Source: Spirosoma endophyticum (lineage in GTDB: Bacteria > Bacteroidota > Bacteroidia > Cytophagales > Spirosomataceae). Taken from it: a DNA stretch of 61,197 bases. The DNA is taken from the NCBI RefSeq assembly GCF_900112365.1, contig NZ_FOLQ01000025.1:1-61197 (forward strand). Reading direction: 5' to 3'. A program made the position numbers and the translations under genes. Numbering within the stretch: the stretch's first letter is position 1; each line of letters begins with the position of its first letter. The notes beneath the pieces are model-generated. The model made no database searches. It was not told the DNA's origin and saw only the letters and a list, made by a program, of their open reading frames with translations. Of this stretch, positions 37,469 through 45,330 are shown one piece after another.

Positions 37469-38272
37469 ATGACTTTATCACATACGATCGGCTTTTTGGC
37501 ATCCATTCTGATTGGCGTAAGCCTGGGCCTGATTGGCGGGGGAGGGAGCATTCTGACGCTTCCCGTGCTGGTTTATCTACTGGGTATCAATCCTGTCCTG
37601 TCAACGGCCTACTCGTTGTTTGTCGTGGGTACAACCTCCCTGGTGGGATCGGTCAATTACATGCGGCAGCGGCTGGTCAATTATAAGGCCGCTTTCGTTT
37701 TTGCGTTGCCTTCGTTTCTGGCCGTTTTTCTTACCCGGAAGTACCTGCTCCCCTGGATTCCCGAACCTGTATTGGCCACCGATACATTCGTTTTGAGCAA
37801 GGATATGGCCATCATGGTGCTCTTTGCCTTGATTATGCTGGCTGCCTCGTTGACCATGATTCGGGATAAAAATGAGCAACATAGCCAACCCACTAGATCG
37901 TTGCCAGTCAATTTTACGGGCATTGCCCTGAATGGTATTTTGGTGGGACTGCTGACGGGAATCATCGGGGCCGGTGGTGGGTTTCTCATTATCCCAGCCT
38001 TGGTTCTTTTGGTCCGCTTACCCATGAAGATCGCTGTCGGAACATCCCTGCTCATTATTGCCGCCAATACCCTACTGGGCTTTTGGGGAGGCAGTGCCAC
38101 CTTACCGATCGACTGGTCTTTTTTGCTTCGCTTTACCGCCTTATCAGTGGGCGGCATTTTTCTAGGGACCTACCTGGCCCGTTTTGTGGCTGGACAAAAA
38201 TTGAAGAAAGCCTTTGGCTGGTTCGTGATGCTGATGGGACTCTACATCCTGGGACACGAGCTTTTTTTATAA
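37469..38272 (+). CDS. TauE/SafE-family sulfite/anion exporter
   Basis: The 267-residue, eight-TM protein has the repeated TauE motifs GVSLGLIGGGGSILTLPVLVYLLG and GLLTGIIGAGGGFLIIPALVLL. Members export sulfite, sulfoacetate or related anions. Next to a persulfide dioxygenase, which makes sulfite, export of sulfite is the natural role. It carries its own Crp-type promoter. Confidence 0.92.
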   Translation: MTLSHTIGFLASILIGVSLGLIGGGGSILTLPVLVYLLGINPVLSTAYSLFVVGTTSLVGSVNYMRQRLVNYKAAFVFALPSFLAVFLTRKYLLPWIPEPVLATDTFVLSKDMAIMVLFALIMLAASLTMIRDKNEQHSQPTRSLPVNFTGIALNGILVGLLTGIIGAGGGFLIIPALVLLVRLPMKIAVGTSLLIIAANTLLGFWGGSATLPIDWSFLLRFTALSVGGIFLGTYLARFVAGQKLKKAFGWFVMLMGLYILGHELFL

Positions 38273-38281
38273 GCTTACCCA

Positions 38282-38326
38282 AGTGACAAAAGTCACTGAA
38301 GCGGCACAAGCCAACCATTACTTTTG
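38282..38326 (+). promoter_or_regulatory. Crp-type operator and -7 box of persulfide dioxygenase gene
   Basis: AGTGAC-AAAA-GTCACT (38282-38297), a perfect palindrome apart from its centre, lies 29.5 bp upstream of the perfect -7 box TACTTTTG (38319-38326). It is the best of the three Crp-type sites in the window. Confidence 0.7.
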
Positions 38327-38358
38327 ATCCATTAACTCCTACAAACCAACCCATTAGT

Positions 38359-39774
38359 ATGTTTTTTCAACGAATTTATGATCAAACGCTAGCCCAGGCC
38401 AGTTACCTCATCGGCTGCCAGAAAACAGGTGAGTCGATTGTCATTGATCCAAAACGGGATGTGGATACCTACCTGGAACTGGCCAACCAACATGGCTTGC
38501 GCATCACTCACATTACTGAGACGCACATTCACGCCGACTTTTTAGCTGGCTCACGGGAGCTGGCCGCCATCACGGGCGCTACACTGTACTTATCAAATGA
38601 GGGTGGTCCCGACTGGCAGTATGAATTTACGCACGTGGGTTTACGCCATGGGGATGTCTTTGGTGTTGGCAATCTGAATCTAAAGGTATTGCACACGCCA
38701 GGCCATACGCCTGAGAGCCTAAGCTTCCTATTAACCGACAAGCCCGCTACTTCTGAACCGGTTATGCTGTTTACCGGCGACTTTGTGTTTGTCGGTGATG
38801 TAGGTCGTCCCGATCTGCTCGAAAAAGCAGCGGGGCTGGTCGGCACGCAGGAATTAGGAGCCCGACAACTGTATCAATCGCTTGACACGTTCCGTCGTCT
38901 TCCCAATTTTGTGCAGGTATGGCCAGGACACGGGGCCGGCTCCGCGTGTGGTAAAGCGCTTGGGGCCGTTCCCAGTTCGACGGTGGGGTATGAAAAAATT
39001 CGGAATTGGGCGTTTCACTATGAACATGATCCGGAAGGGTTTGCCCAGGTTTTACTCGCCGATCAGCCCGAGCCGCCCCGTTATTTTGCGCAGATGAAAA
39101 AGCTCAATAAAATTGAACGACCACTTCTCACGCAGGTCCCCATTCATAAGAAGCTGAGTACTCCGCAAGTTAGAGAGGCCCTTTCCAGAGGAATTCCTCT
39201 GATTGATACGCGCAGCAAGGACCTATTTGCTCAGGGCTTTGTACCGGGTAGCCTGAACATCCAGGGAACTACTTCATTCTCCACCTGGATGGGCTGGTTA
39301 ATGGACTACGACAAACCCTTTATGCTGGTCGCTGATGAAAGTCAGATGGAAGACCTTACCCGAAAACTCATGCGCATTGGTTTAGACAGCCTGTACGGCT
39401 TTACGGACAGTATTACGAATCTGGGTATTAATTTGGCAAAAAGCGACCTCATTGATACTGAAACGGTTGACGCGTATGTCGGTCGTGATGAGTGGCAGCT
39501 TATCGATTTGCGCGGAGCGGCTGAGTACAAACGGGGGCACCTGCCAGGAGCCCAGAATATCTTTGTTGGAACGCTGGCTCAGAATCTCGATAAAATCAGT
39601 AAAAATAAGCGGGTCGTTGTGTACTGCCAGGGTGGAGACCGGGCTACCATCGGCTACTCACTACTCATAGCGCAGGGCTTTACTCATGTTCAAAACTATT
39701 CCGGTAGCTTGAATGCCTGGATCAACCAGGGACATCCAATGGTATCAGAAGAACTTGAACCGGTTATCGACTAG
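38359..39774 (+). CDS. Persulfide dioxygenase-rhodanese fusion (CstB-like)
   Basis: The 471-residue protein has an N-terminal ETHE1-like metallo-beta-lactamase domain (THIHADF at 55-61, HTPGHTPESLSF, FTGDFVFVGDVGRPDLL) and two rhodanese domains. The first (PLIDTRSKDLF...) lacks an active-site Cys; the second has VVYCQGGDRATIG with catalytic Cys. The missing sixth His (HADF instead of HADH) fits the mononuclear iron site of persulfide dioxygenases. It oxidises persulfide sulfur to sulfite, with the rhodanese domain moving sulfane sulfur to form thiosulfate. Its neighbours handle the same compounds. Confidence 0.92.
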   Translation: MFFQRIYDQTLAQASYLIGCQKTGESIVIDPKRDVDTYLELANQHGLRITHITETHIHADFLAGSRELAAITGATLYLSNEGGPDWQYEFTHVGLRHGDVFGVGNLNLKVLHTPGHTPESLSFLLTDKPATSEPVMLFTGDFVFVGDVGRPDLLEKAAGLVGTQELGARQLYQSLDTFRRLPNFVQVWPGHGAGSACGKALGAVPSSTVGYEKIRNWAFHYEHDPEGFAQVLLADQPEPPRYFAQMKKLNKIERPLLTQVPIHKKLSTPQVREALSRGIPLIDTRSKDLFAQGFVPGSLNIQGTTSFSTWMGWLMDYDKPFMLVADESQMEDLTRKLMRIGLDSLYGFTDSITNLGINLAKSDLIDTETVDAYVGRDEWQLIDLRGAAEYKRGHLPGAQNIFVGTLAQNLDKISKNKRVVVYCQGGDRATIGYSLLIAQGFTHVQNYSGSLNAWINQGHPMVSEELEPVID

Positions 39775-39824
39775 TCAAACTGGCTACTCAGATCACACGT
39801 AGTATTAATCTTTTATTTACCTGC

Positions 39825-40400
39825 ATGTCATTTCTAGAATTCATCAGCCAGCCCTGGCCCTGGTACGTAGCGGGTCCACTCATCGGCTTGACGGTGCCGA
39901 TCCTCCTCTTGATTGGGAACAAATCATTTGGCATTTCCTCGTCACTGCGGCACATTTGCGCGGCCTGCCTGCCCGCCAATATCTCGTTTTTCCACTACAA
40001 CTGGAAACAGGAGGCCTGGAACTTGTTTTTTGTCGTAGGCGTGCTGATCGGTGGGTTTATCGCGACTCGTTTTTTGGCCAATTTGAATCCGTTTCAATTA
40101 GCCCCTGCTACGGAGACGGCGCTGCGTTCCCTGGGTATTCAGGACTTTTCAGGATTAATGCCCGCTGATCTGTTTGCCGTATCCAACCTGTTTACGTTGA
40201 AAGGATTGTTTTTCTTTGTCATCGGTGGGTTGATGGTCGGTTTTGGGACCCGTTGGGCCGGTGGCTGTACGTCAGGCCATGCGATTATGGGCCTTTCTAA
40301 CCTGCAATGGCCGTCGCTAGTAGCTACGATCAGCTTTATGGCCGGTGGTTTTGCCATGACCCACCTGGTGTTACCCTTCATTTTTAAACTGATTAACTAA
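39825..40400 (+). CDS. YeeE/YedE-family thiosulfate/sulfur transporter, N-part
   Basis: The 191-residue membrane protein has the conserved GTRWAGGCTSGHAIMGLSNLQ motif with the Cys used for sulfur-compound passage in YeeE/TsuA proteins. A second cysteine-bearing region, HICAACLPANI, lies near residue 45. In many Bacteroidota the transporter is split into two adjacent genes; the other half starts 9 bp downstream. Confidence 0.9.
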   Translation: MSFLEFISQPWPWYVAGPLIGLTVPILLLIGNKSFGISSSLRHICAACLPANISFFHYNWKQEAWNLFFVVGVLIGGFIATRFLANLNPFQLAPATETALRSLGIQDFSGLMPADLFAVSNLFTLKGLFFFVIGGLMVGFGTRWAGGCTSGHAIMGLSNLQWPSLVATISFMAGGFAMTHLVLPFIFKLIN

Positions 40401-40408
40401 GCCTTCTT

Positions 40409-40912
40409 ATGCAACAAGCCCCATTAACACCGGACCTGGTTCCTGGCGGTTCCGAAAGGAGTGATAAACTAAGTCCCTCGATCCCCACAACTGTATCGGC
40501 GCTGGCTAACCTAAAATACCTGATCGTGGGTTTGGTTTTCGGTCTTGTCTTTGTGAAGGCTGAAATCATTTCCTGGTTCCGTATCCAGGAGATGTTTCGA
40601 CTGGACTCATTTCATATGTACGGGGTCATCGGTAGTGCGATACTGGTTGGCATGGCATCGGTGTACTTGATAAAACGATTCGATCTAAAAACGATGCAGG
40701 GCGAAACCGTTCGTATTGCACCCAAGTCGTTTACGAAAGGGCAAGTGTACGGTGGCTTGATTTTTGGCTTGGGCTGGGCCTTAACGGGAGCCTGTCCGGG
40801 ACCATTATTTGCCCAGATTGGCAGTGGCTATTTGGTGATCGGCATGACCTTGCTGAGTGCTATCGCCGGTACGTGGCTGTACGGCTATTTTCGGAATCAC
40901 CTTCCTCATTAA
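40409..40912 (+). CDS. YeeE/YedE-family (DUF6691-like) protein, C-part
   Basis: The 167-residue protein has four TM segments and the second YeeE motif GLGWALTGACPGPLFAQIGSG. Together with the preceding gene it would make a full YeeE-like channel for thiosulfate or another sulfur compound. Its hydrophilic N-terminus (about 30 residues) is variable. Confidence 0.9.
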   Translation: MQQAPLTPDLVPGGSERSDKLSPSIPTTVSALANLKYLIVGLVFGLVFVKAEIISWFRIQEMFRLDSFHMYGVIGSAILVGMASVYLIKRFDLKTMQGETVRIAPKSFTKGQVYGGLIFGLGWALTGACPGPLFAQIGSGYLVIGMTLLSAIAGTWLYGYFRNHLPH

Positions 40913-40922
40913 GCCTAATCTC

Positions 40923-41540
40923 ATGAAATCGGCTAATCAAGCCCATTGGAATCAAGTGTTCCAGACGAAACCTCTTGATTCGGTAAGTTGGTACGAACCC
41001 GTGCCCACTCTATCCCTCCGGTATATCGCCGAGCAACACCTACCCAGGCAGGCCCAAATCATTGACGTAGGCGGTGGCGATAGTCTGCTGGTCGATCACC
41101 TACTGGCGCTGGGGTACATCAACCTGACGGTATTGGATATTTCAGCGCAGGCAATCCGGCGCGCTCAGAAAAGACTGGGGAAACAGGCTAGCCGGGTACA
41201 TTGGATTATTTCGGACATAACCTCCTTTGAGTCCGAAACTCGCTTTGATTTTTGGCATGACCGCGCTGCGTTTCACTTCTTAACGGAGGAGCAGCAGATT
41301 GGTCAATATCTTTCGATTGCCAGTCGAAGCCTGCACACGGGAGGCATATTATCGGTGGGGACTTTTTCTGACAAAGGTCCCCGTCATTGCAGTGGCTTAC
41401 CTGTTCGGCAGTATACGCCAGATGTCCTGACGGCACTTTTTCATCAGGCCTTTGCTAAGCTTTATTGTGAGGAGGTGGAGCACCAGACGCCCTGGATGAC
41501 TAGTCAGGCGTTTACGTTTTGCCAATTTCGTCGGATGTAA
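40923..41540 (+). CDS. Class I SAM-dependent methyltransferase
   Basis: I start at the ATG at 40923 (MKSANQAHWNQVFQTKP), 11 bp after the YeeE stop; the longer frame overlaps the transporter. The 205-residue protein has motif I IIDVGGGDSLLVDHLLALG and post-I LTVLDIS. The N-terminus (HWNQVFQTKPLDSVSWYEP) is typical of TPMT-like/methyltransferase-11/12 proteins often found with sulfur or metalloid genes. The acceptor may be a thiol; this is inferred from location. Confidence 0.88.
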   Translation: MKSANQAHWNQVFQTKPLDSVSWYEPVPTLSLRYIAEQHLPRQAQIIDVGGGDSLLVDHLLALGYINLTVLDISAQAIRRAQKRLGKQASRVHWIISDITSFESETRFDFWHDRAAFHFLTEEQQIGQYLSIASRSLHTGGILSVGTFSDKGPRHCSGLPVRQYTPDVLTALFHQAFAKLYCEEVEHQTPWMTSQAFTFCQFRRM

Positions 41541-41739
41541 ATCTTAGGTTTTGGAATATTGTCCCGAAATCAACCGGACGTTTTTCTGAACGATAGTTGG
41601 GTAGGAGGGAAGGGTCTGAAAACGGCCCTTTTGCGTTCAATAAAACCGTTCAGTTTAATAGTTCAGCATTTTTGCTCTAGCTGTGGTTTTTTTGGACTGT
41701 TTCAGCAAGTACAATAAGTTATTAGCCTTCCTTGGCCAA

Positions 41740-42237
41740 TTATTTGTTCTGTTCAACGGCTTGCAAAATAGTTAGCTCAATGAGCCACCTTTCTGGGAGA
41801 TCGCTCCGAACGATAGCTGACATATACAACCCTTGGTCGGGATAATTGAAATCGAATCGTTCATAGCCTCCCTGCTGATGCCTGGAAAACCATTGCCTAA
41901 ACAAGCGGCTTCTTACTCGCTCCTGCCCATTTTCTGTACTGCATACGTACAGGAGGATTGCCTTTGGATCAGCTTCAAAAAATATATGCAGTGCCTGAAC
42001 GATCGTAGGCTCAATACGAGGATCTTTACGGTCAAATGAGCCAGAAATGGGCAAGATTGAAAAAGAATAAACAGAATCGGCGAAAGGAGTATCGGGTAAA
42101 TAGTCCGAATCCGATGTAAAGTCTAAGCGATAGGTTGCACCCTGTTCGGTCGTAAAACTAAAGCCATGCTCAGTCTCGCTTAGCGGGTATAGAGAAGGGT
42201 TTGACGAACTTGAGGCCGACTGGTTTTCTAGACTCAT
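41740..42237 (-). CDS. DUF6169-like protein
   Basis: The start is the ATG at 42237; a GTG two codons earlier is possible. About 165 residues: HGFSFTTEQGATYRLDFTSDSDYLPD...VYSFSILPISG...DPRIEPTIVQALHIFFEADPKAILLYVCSTENGQERVRSRLFRQWF. This resembles the Bacteroidota family I recall as DUF6169, of unknown function. The start lies inside the small gene 42170-42325 in another frame, so the pair is translationally coupled and has toxin-antitoxin-like geometry. Confidence 0.75.
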   Translation of the reverse strand: MSLENQSASSSSNPSLYPLSETEHGFSFTTEQGATYRLDFTSDSDYLPDTPFADSVYSFSILPISGSFDRKDPRIEPTIVQALHIFFEADPKAILLYVCSTENGQERVRSRLFRQWFSRHQQGGYERFDFNYPDQGLYMSAIVRSDLPERWLIELTILQAVEQNK

Positions 42238-42325
42238 CGCCACTTTGATAATAGTCCTCTAACTGCTTTTTGTCCTGCATCAGCTTCTGAGCTAGATCTA
42301 CAAGACGTTTTGTTTTTGTCGCCAT
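42170..42325 (-). CDS. 51-residue small protein overlapping the DUF6169-like gene
   Basis: The ATG at 42325, preceded by AGGGAATTGCT, opens a 51-residue frame: MATKTKRLVDLAQKLMQDKK, then QLEDYYQSGDESRKPVGLKF, ending KPFSIPAKRD. It is basic and helical at the N-terminus and overlaps the DUF6169-like start by 68 bp in a different frame. Small Lys/Gln-rich proteins of this kind may bind DNA or act as antitoxin to the overlapping product; this is inference. Confidence 0.6.
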   Translation of the reverse strand: MATKTKRLVDLAQKLMQDKKQLEDYYQSGDESRKPVGLKFVKPFSIPAKRD

Positions 42326-42503
42326 AGCAATTCCCTCTGTTTGTATAATCTATGGGCACTTCAGATTCTTTTTAATGCATTTCTGTATCGTAACAGCCCA
42401 GCAAAGAAACGCAAATTTTGTGTAATTAGTTGATCTCTCGCTGAGAGGCTTACTAACTTGTTGACAGCGGATACTCGTCAATTATACAGAGTCGACTAAC
42501 AAA

Positions 42504-43583
42504 TCAAGCTTGCGTAAGCAAACGCCGACAGATAATGGCGGCAACATCAGCATCACGCTTTAGCAGCAATAATGGACTTTTACCTGTAAGCTTGCCGACT
42601 TCAATCCCTTGTCTATAAGCTATCACTTTATTGATTGTGTTTAGCTTAATTGAGGTAGTTTTGAGCCGACCCACGATTAGGATTCGTTTATTGGTCAAAT
42701 AAATCTGGCCAACATCTATTCGCTTTAACAAGTCAAACCGGGTTTGGCGAGTTGTTGAATTGACTTGCAGATCAATTTCATCTAACGTTTTGTGGTTAAT
42801 ATAATGGTCGTCAACGTTGGTCCGCCGAGCCGTAGCTCGCTCTTCAAACCACTGCATATCATCACTATAAAAATGGCAACTCTCCAATTTTTGGAGAGGG
42901 AAGCTAATGTCAATAACCGGCAAATCCGTGTTTTCTAGCGTCCAGTAAAGCTTATAGCGTGCTAAAGATTGCTTAGTTGACTGATCAGGTTTTACACCGA
43001 GGTTCTTACTGATTTGTTCTATCTGACGTTCATCCTCGGGTGTAATTCGGGCATCCGCACTTAGCTTTTCAATCAATCGAGATAAATACTGACCGTAGAC
43101 ATCTTCTGAGATTTTATTCGCCAAATCAGACGGTAAAGAAAGGGTTTGTTGAAGTCGTTGCAGAAATTGGTGTTCTTCTGAAGTGACTACACCATCGTTG
43201 ATGACCTCCTCTATACTTTGTCGATAAATAACCTCTCCAATACGCTCCTGCAACAGCTTAATAGTTTGAGGTGGTAGTTGTAACAGGATCTGTAAATGGC
43301 TTAGATCGGCTGATGCTTCTTCGGATAATCGTCGATCTTGAAGAGCGTAGTTTAAATAAACCGTATAAAACTCTTCCAGATTTAACGTAAAGGTATCCAA
43401 TAATGTCAAATTGTACTTTCGTTCAATCGAATTGATATCCGCAGCAGATATAGAGCGGACAGGCATAGACGCAAGTAAGTTATTCAACTCGATGATAGCA
43501 TTTTCAAGCGGATGCTGATTCAGAAGCCGTTGCATAAAACTTCGCGGCAGTAACGAGCTAACTTCAAAAACCGGTACGATCAT
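42504..43583 (-). CDS. TerB-like/PH-like protein of the E2-E1-JAB operon
   Basis: I start at the ATG at 43583 (MIVPVFEVSSLLPRSFMQRLL), which overlaps the preceding stop by 20 bp; the longer frame from 43688 would overlap it by 125 bp. The 359-residue protein has a helical middle (SIEEVINDGVVTSEEHQFLQRLQQTL... repeated as LIEKLSADARITPEDERQIEQI), two TerB/Tic110-like units with GV/RIT-x-x-E-(H/D)-x-x acidic loops. The C-terminus has a bacterial PH-like fold (GQIYLTNKRILIVGRLKTTSIKLNTINKVIAY). Such domains suggest a membrane- or metal-linked sensor. Confidence 0.65.
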   Translation of the reverse strand: MIVPVFEVSSLLPRSFMQRLLNQHPLENAIIELNNLLASMPVRSISAADINSIERKYNLTLLDTFTLNLEEFYTVYLNYALQDRRLSEEASADLSHLQILLQLPPQTIKLLQERIGEVIYRQSIEEVINDGVVTSEEHQFLQRLQQTLSLPSDLANKISEDVYGQYLSRLIEKLSADARITPEDERQIEQISKNLGVKPDQSTKQSLARYKLYWTLENTDLPVIDISFPLQKLESCHFYSDDMQWFEERATARRTNVDDHYINHKTLDEIDLQVNSTTRQTRFDLLKRIDVGQIYLTNKRILIVGRLKTTSIKLNTINKVIAYRQGIEVGKLTGKSPLLLLKRDADVAAIICRRLLTQA

Positions 43584-44511
43584 ATTTACGGTAGGTTTTA
43601 TAAATGGGTTTATTCCAGTTGCAAACGCCCCCATGATGAGAACAAGCCCCACTTCCCTTTGCATTAGATGGACTATCCGATCCATCACAGCAAACCGTTT
43701 GATAATACAGTACTCTACGAAGGAGGGGATTTAATTGGTTATACAATCTAGTGGCAGGTTTATAACCTGCTAGGGATGCATCGTTCAGGTCGGAAATAGC
43801 TTCAATTTTACGGCCTATTTTTTGATAGCATAGAGCCCGTTTATACTGATATTCAGGATCAGAAGAACGTTCAGCGATTAACTTGTCATACTGCTTAATT
43901 GCCTGCTGATATTGTCTGGTACGGACGTAACTTTCAGCTAAACCAGTCCAAATATGATGATTGTCAACCCCGTTCGATTCCGAGGCAAATCGCAAAGATT
44001 GACTATAAAGATTAATGGACTTGATATAAGCGCCTTTTTTTAAAGAAGCGTCGGCCAACGTAAGATAGCTTCGTAAGCTATCCAGCCGGATCATATGCTG
44101 ACGATTCGCTTCCTGCTCAATTCGTTGCTTCTCGATCCCTTCCAGCCGTAACGCTTCGGCTGTCTTGGCAACTTGCTGGCGATACTGCTGGCCTGTTACA
44201 ACGGAGGCAACAGCCAGAAGGCCTAGCACGCCTGCCTTTAACGAGGAGGTGAAATAAAACCGAAGTCCTTTTTCTACCCGGTGCCGACCCCAGGGCGAGG
44301 CAAAGAAAGCAAATAGCAATAAGCAGAGACCAAAGCCAGCATGCTGAGTCCAAACGAATAAGGAGATCAGGGTAAATACTCCAGCCAGTGCCCACCATAA
44401 ATAATCAACTGGATCAGTAACTGGCGTTGTTTCTAGTGGATTTTCCTGTCGAAAATAATCGGGTAAAACCCGATATTTCTCTGGGATTAATTTAGGTACA
44501 TAGTGTTTCAT
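43564..44511 (-). CDS. Membrane-anchored TPR protein with DUF3761-like Cys tail
   Basis: The 315-residue protein has three TM segments (about 34-52, 58-75, 92-108), a coiled-coil linker, TPR-like repeats (SLNLYSQSLRFASES..., YQQAIKQYDKLIAERSSDPEYQYKRALCYQKIGRKIEAISDL) and a Cys/His-rich end, CCDGSDSPSNAKGSGACSHHGG. That end matches the DUF3761-type CxDGxxS...GACSxHGG motif. The tail could bind metal. It overlaps the next gene by 20 bp, so they are coupled. A scaffold role at the membrane is inferred. Confidence 0.75.
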   Translation of the reverse strand: MKHYVPKLIPEKYRVLPDYFRQENPLETTPVTDPVDYLWWALAGVFTLISLFVWTQHAGFGLCLLLFAFFASPWGRHRVEKGLRFYFTSSLKAGVLGLLAVASVVTGQQYRQQVAKTAEALRLEGIEKQRIEQEANRQHMIRLDSLRSYLTLADASLKKGAYIKSINLYSQSLRFASESNGVDNHHIWTGLAESYVRTRQYQQAIKQYDKLIAERSSDPEYQYKRALCYQKIGRKIEAISDLNDASLAGYKPATRLYNQLNPLLRRVLYYQTVCCDGSDSPSNAKGSGACSHHGGVCNWNKPIYKTYRKYDRTGF

Positions 44512-44608
44512 GAAGCAGCCTTAAGGTTTCAGATGGGGTGTGCGAATAAACGTGAAATTTCATCCTGACCTAACTAAGTCTACTACACGGTACGCTGAAA
44601 AAGGGGCT

Positions 44609-44881
44609 TTAGGCAGACATATCAGCTATTTTGTCTTCGGCGAGATAATGGTCAACCAACGTTTCAGCATATTCTTCGCCTGCCCGACGAATAATGAAGC
44701 GACCTAGAAAAGCGATTATACCATAAATAAGGGAAAGGCTGATTGCCATGCCAACCTGCAAGCCGCCCATTTGATACTGGTAAAAGCTCATTAGAACAGC
44801 TATAGCAACGGCAAATACACTGCCACCAACCATATTACGCGCAAAAACCATAAGAAATATTACGGCGACGTACGAAAACAT
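44609..44881 (-). pseudogene. C-terminal half of a frameshifted 4-TM membrane protein
   Basis: The 90-codon frame has two TM segments (VFAVAIAVLMSFYQYQM, VGMAISLSLIYGIIAFLGRFII) and a helical tail. Its natural reading joins the upstream gene: ...NISYGF from one frame then ARNMVGGSVFA from this one. Removing one A from the A5 run at 44843-44847 fuses the two into about 233 residues. It is probably not an independent gene, although an ATG at 44881 could reinitiate. Confidence 0.7.
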
Positions 44882-45311
44882 CTTTACGCATTTTTAGCCG
44901 GATACGGGGAACCACGGAAGCTATTATTTTTCTGGCCTCCACTGGATCGGCCAGTTCTTGCTGTTCAGTAAGTAGTTTGACACCAAAATCAGTTACTATT
45001 TTCTGATGAAGCTCTTTTTTAGTTTTGCGACCCAATAACGAATTCGAATAAAGGATTCGGTACGTCGTTGGTAAAAATTCGGGTTTGGCCTGAAAAAGTT
45101 GTTTCGAGATGTAAGCATTTACTTGGGTCATCCAGAAAGATAATCCAGCAGAAAAAGCTGCTGGTGCAAATTTCATGAAAGCTAAAATATCCGCAGAAGG
45201 CCGCCACCAATTTGAGTGAAGGAGTACTTCATCAAAAACCATCATTAAAGGAAGACTCGTTAGAACGGCGGGAAGGTATTGCGCCCGCCAATAATATTTA
45301 TCGATTTTCAT
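44835..45311 (-). pseudogene. N-terminal half of the same membrane protein
   Basis: The 158-codon frame has two TM segments (YLPAVLTSLPLMMVFDEVLL, FAPAAFSAGLSFWMTQV) and a cytosolic helical region (EARKIIASVVPRIRLKMRKDV), ending in RRRNISYGFCA at a premature TAA. It overlaps the C-terminal frame by 47 bp. It starts 19 bp after the E2-E1-JAB stop, so it is in that operon. A four-TM protein with a central cytosolic helix could be the membrane effector of the system; the frameshift may be a real mutation, a sequencing error, or programmed. Confidence 0.7.
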
Positions 45312-45330
45312 AGCCTTTAGAAATAATGCG

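Noticed and set aside
43584..43688. Longer start for the TerB/PH-like protein
   Set aside because: The added 35 residues lie within the TPR gene; the ATG at 43583 gives a short, coupling-type overlap.
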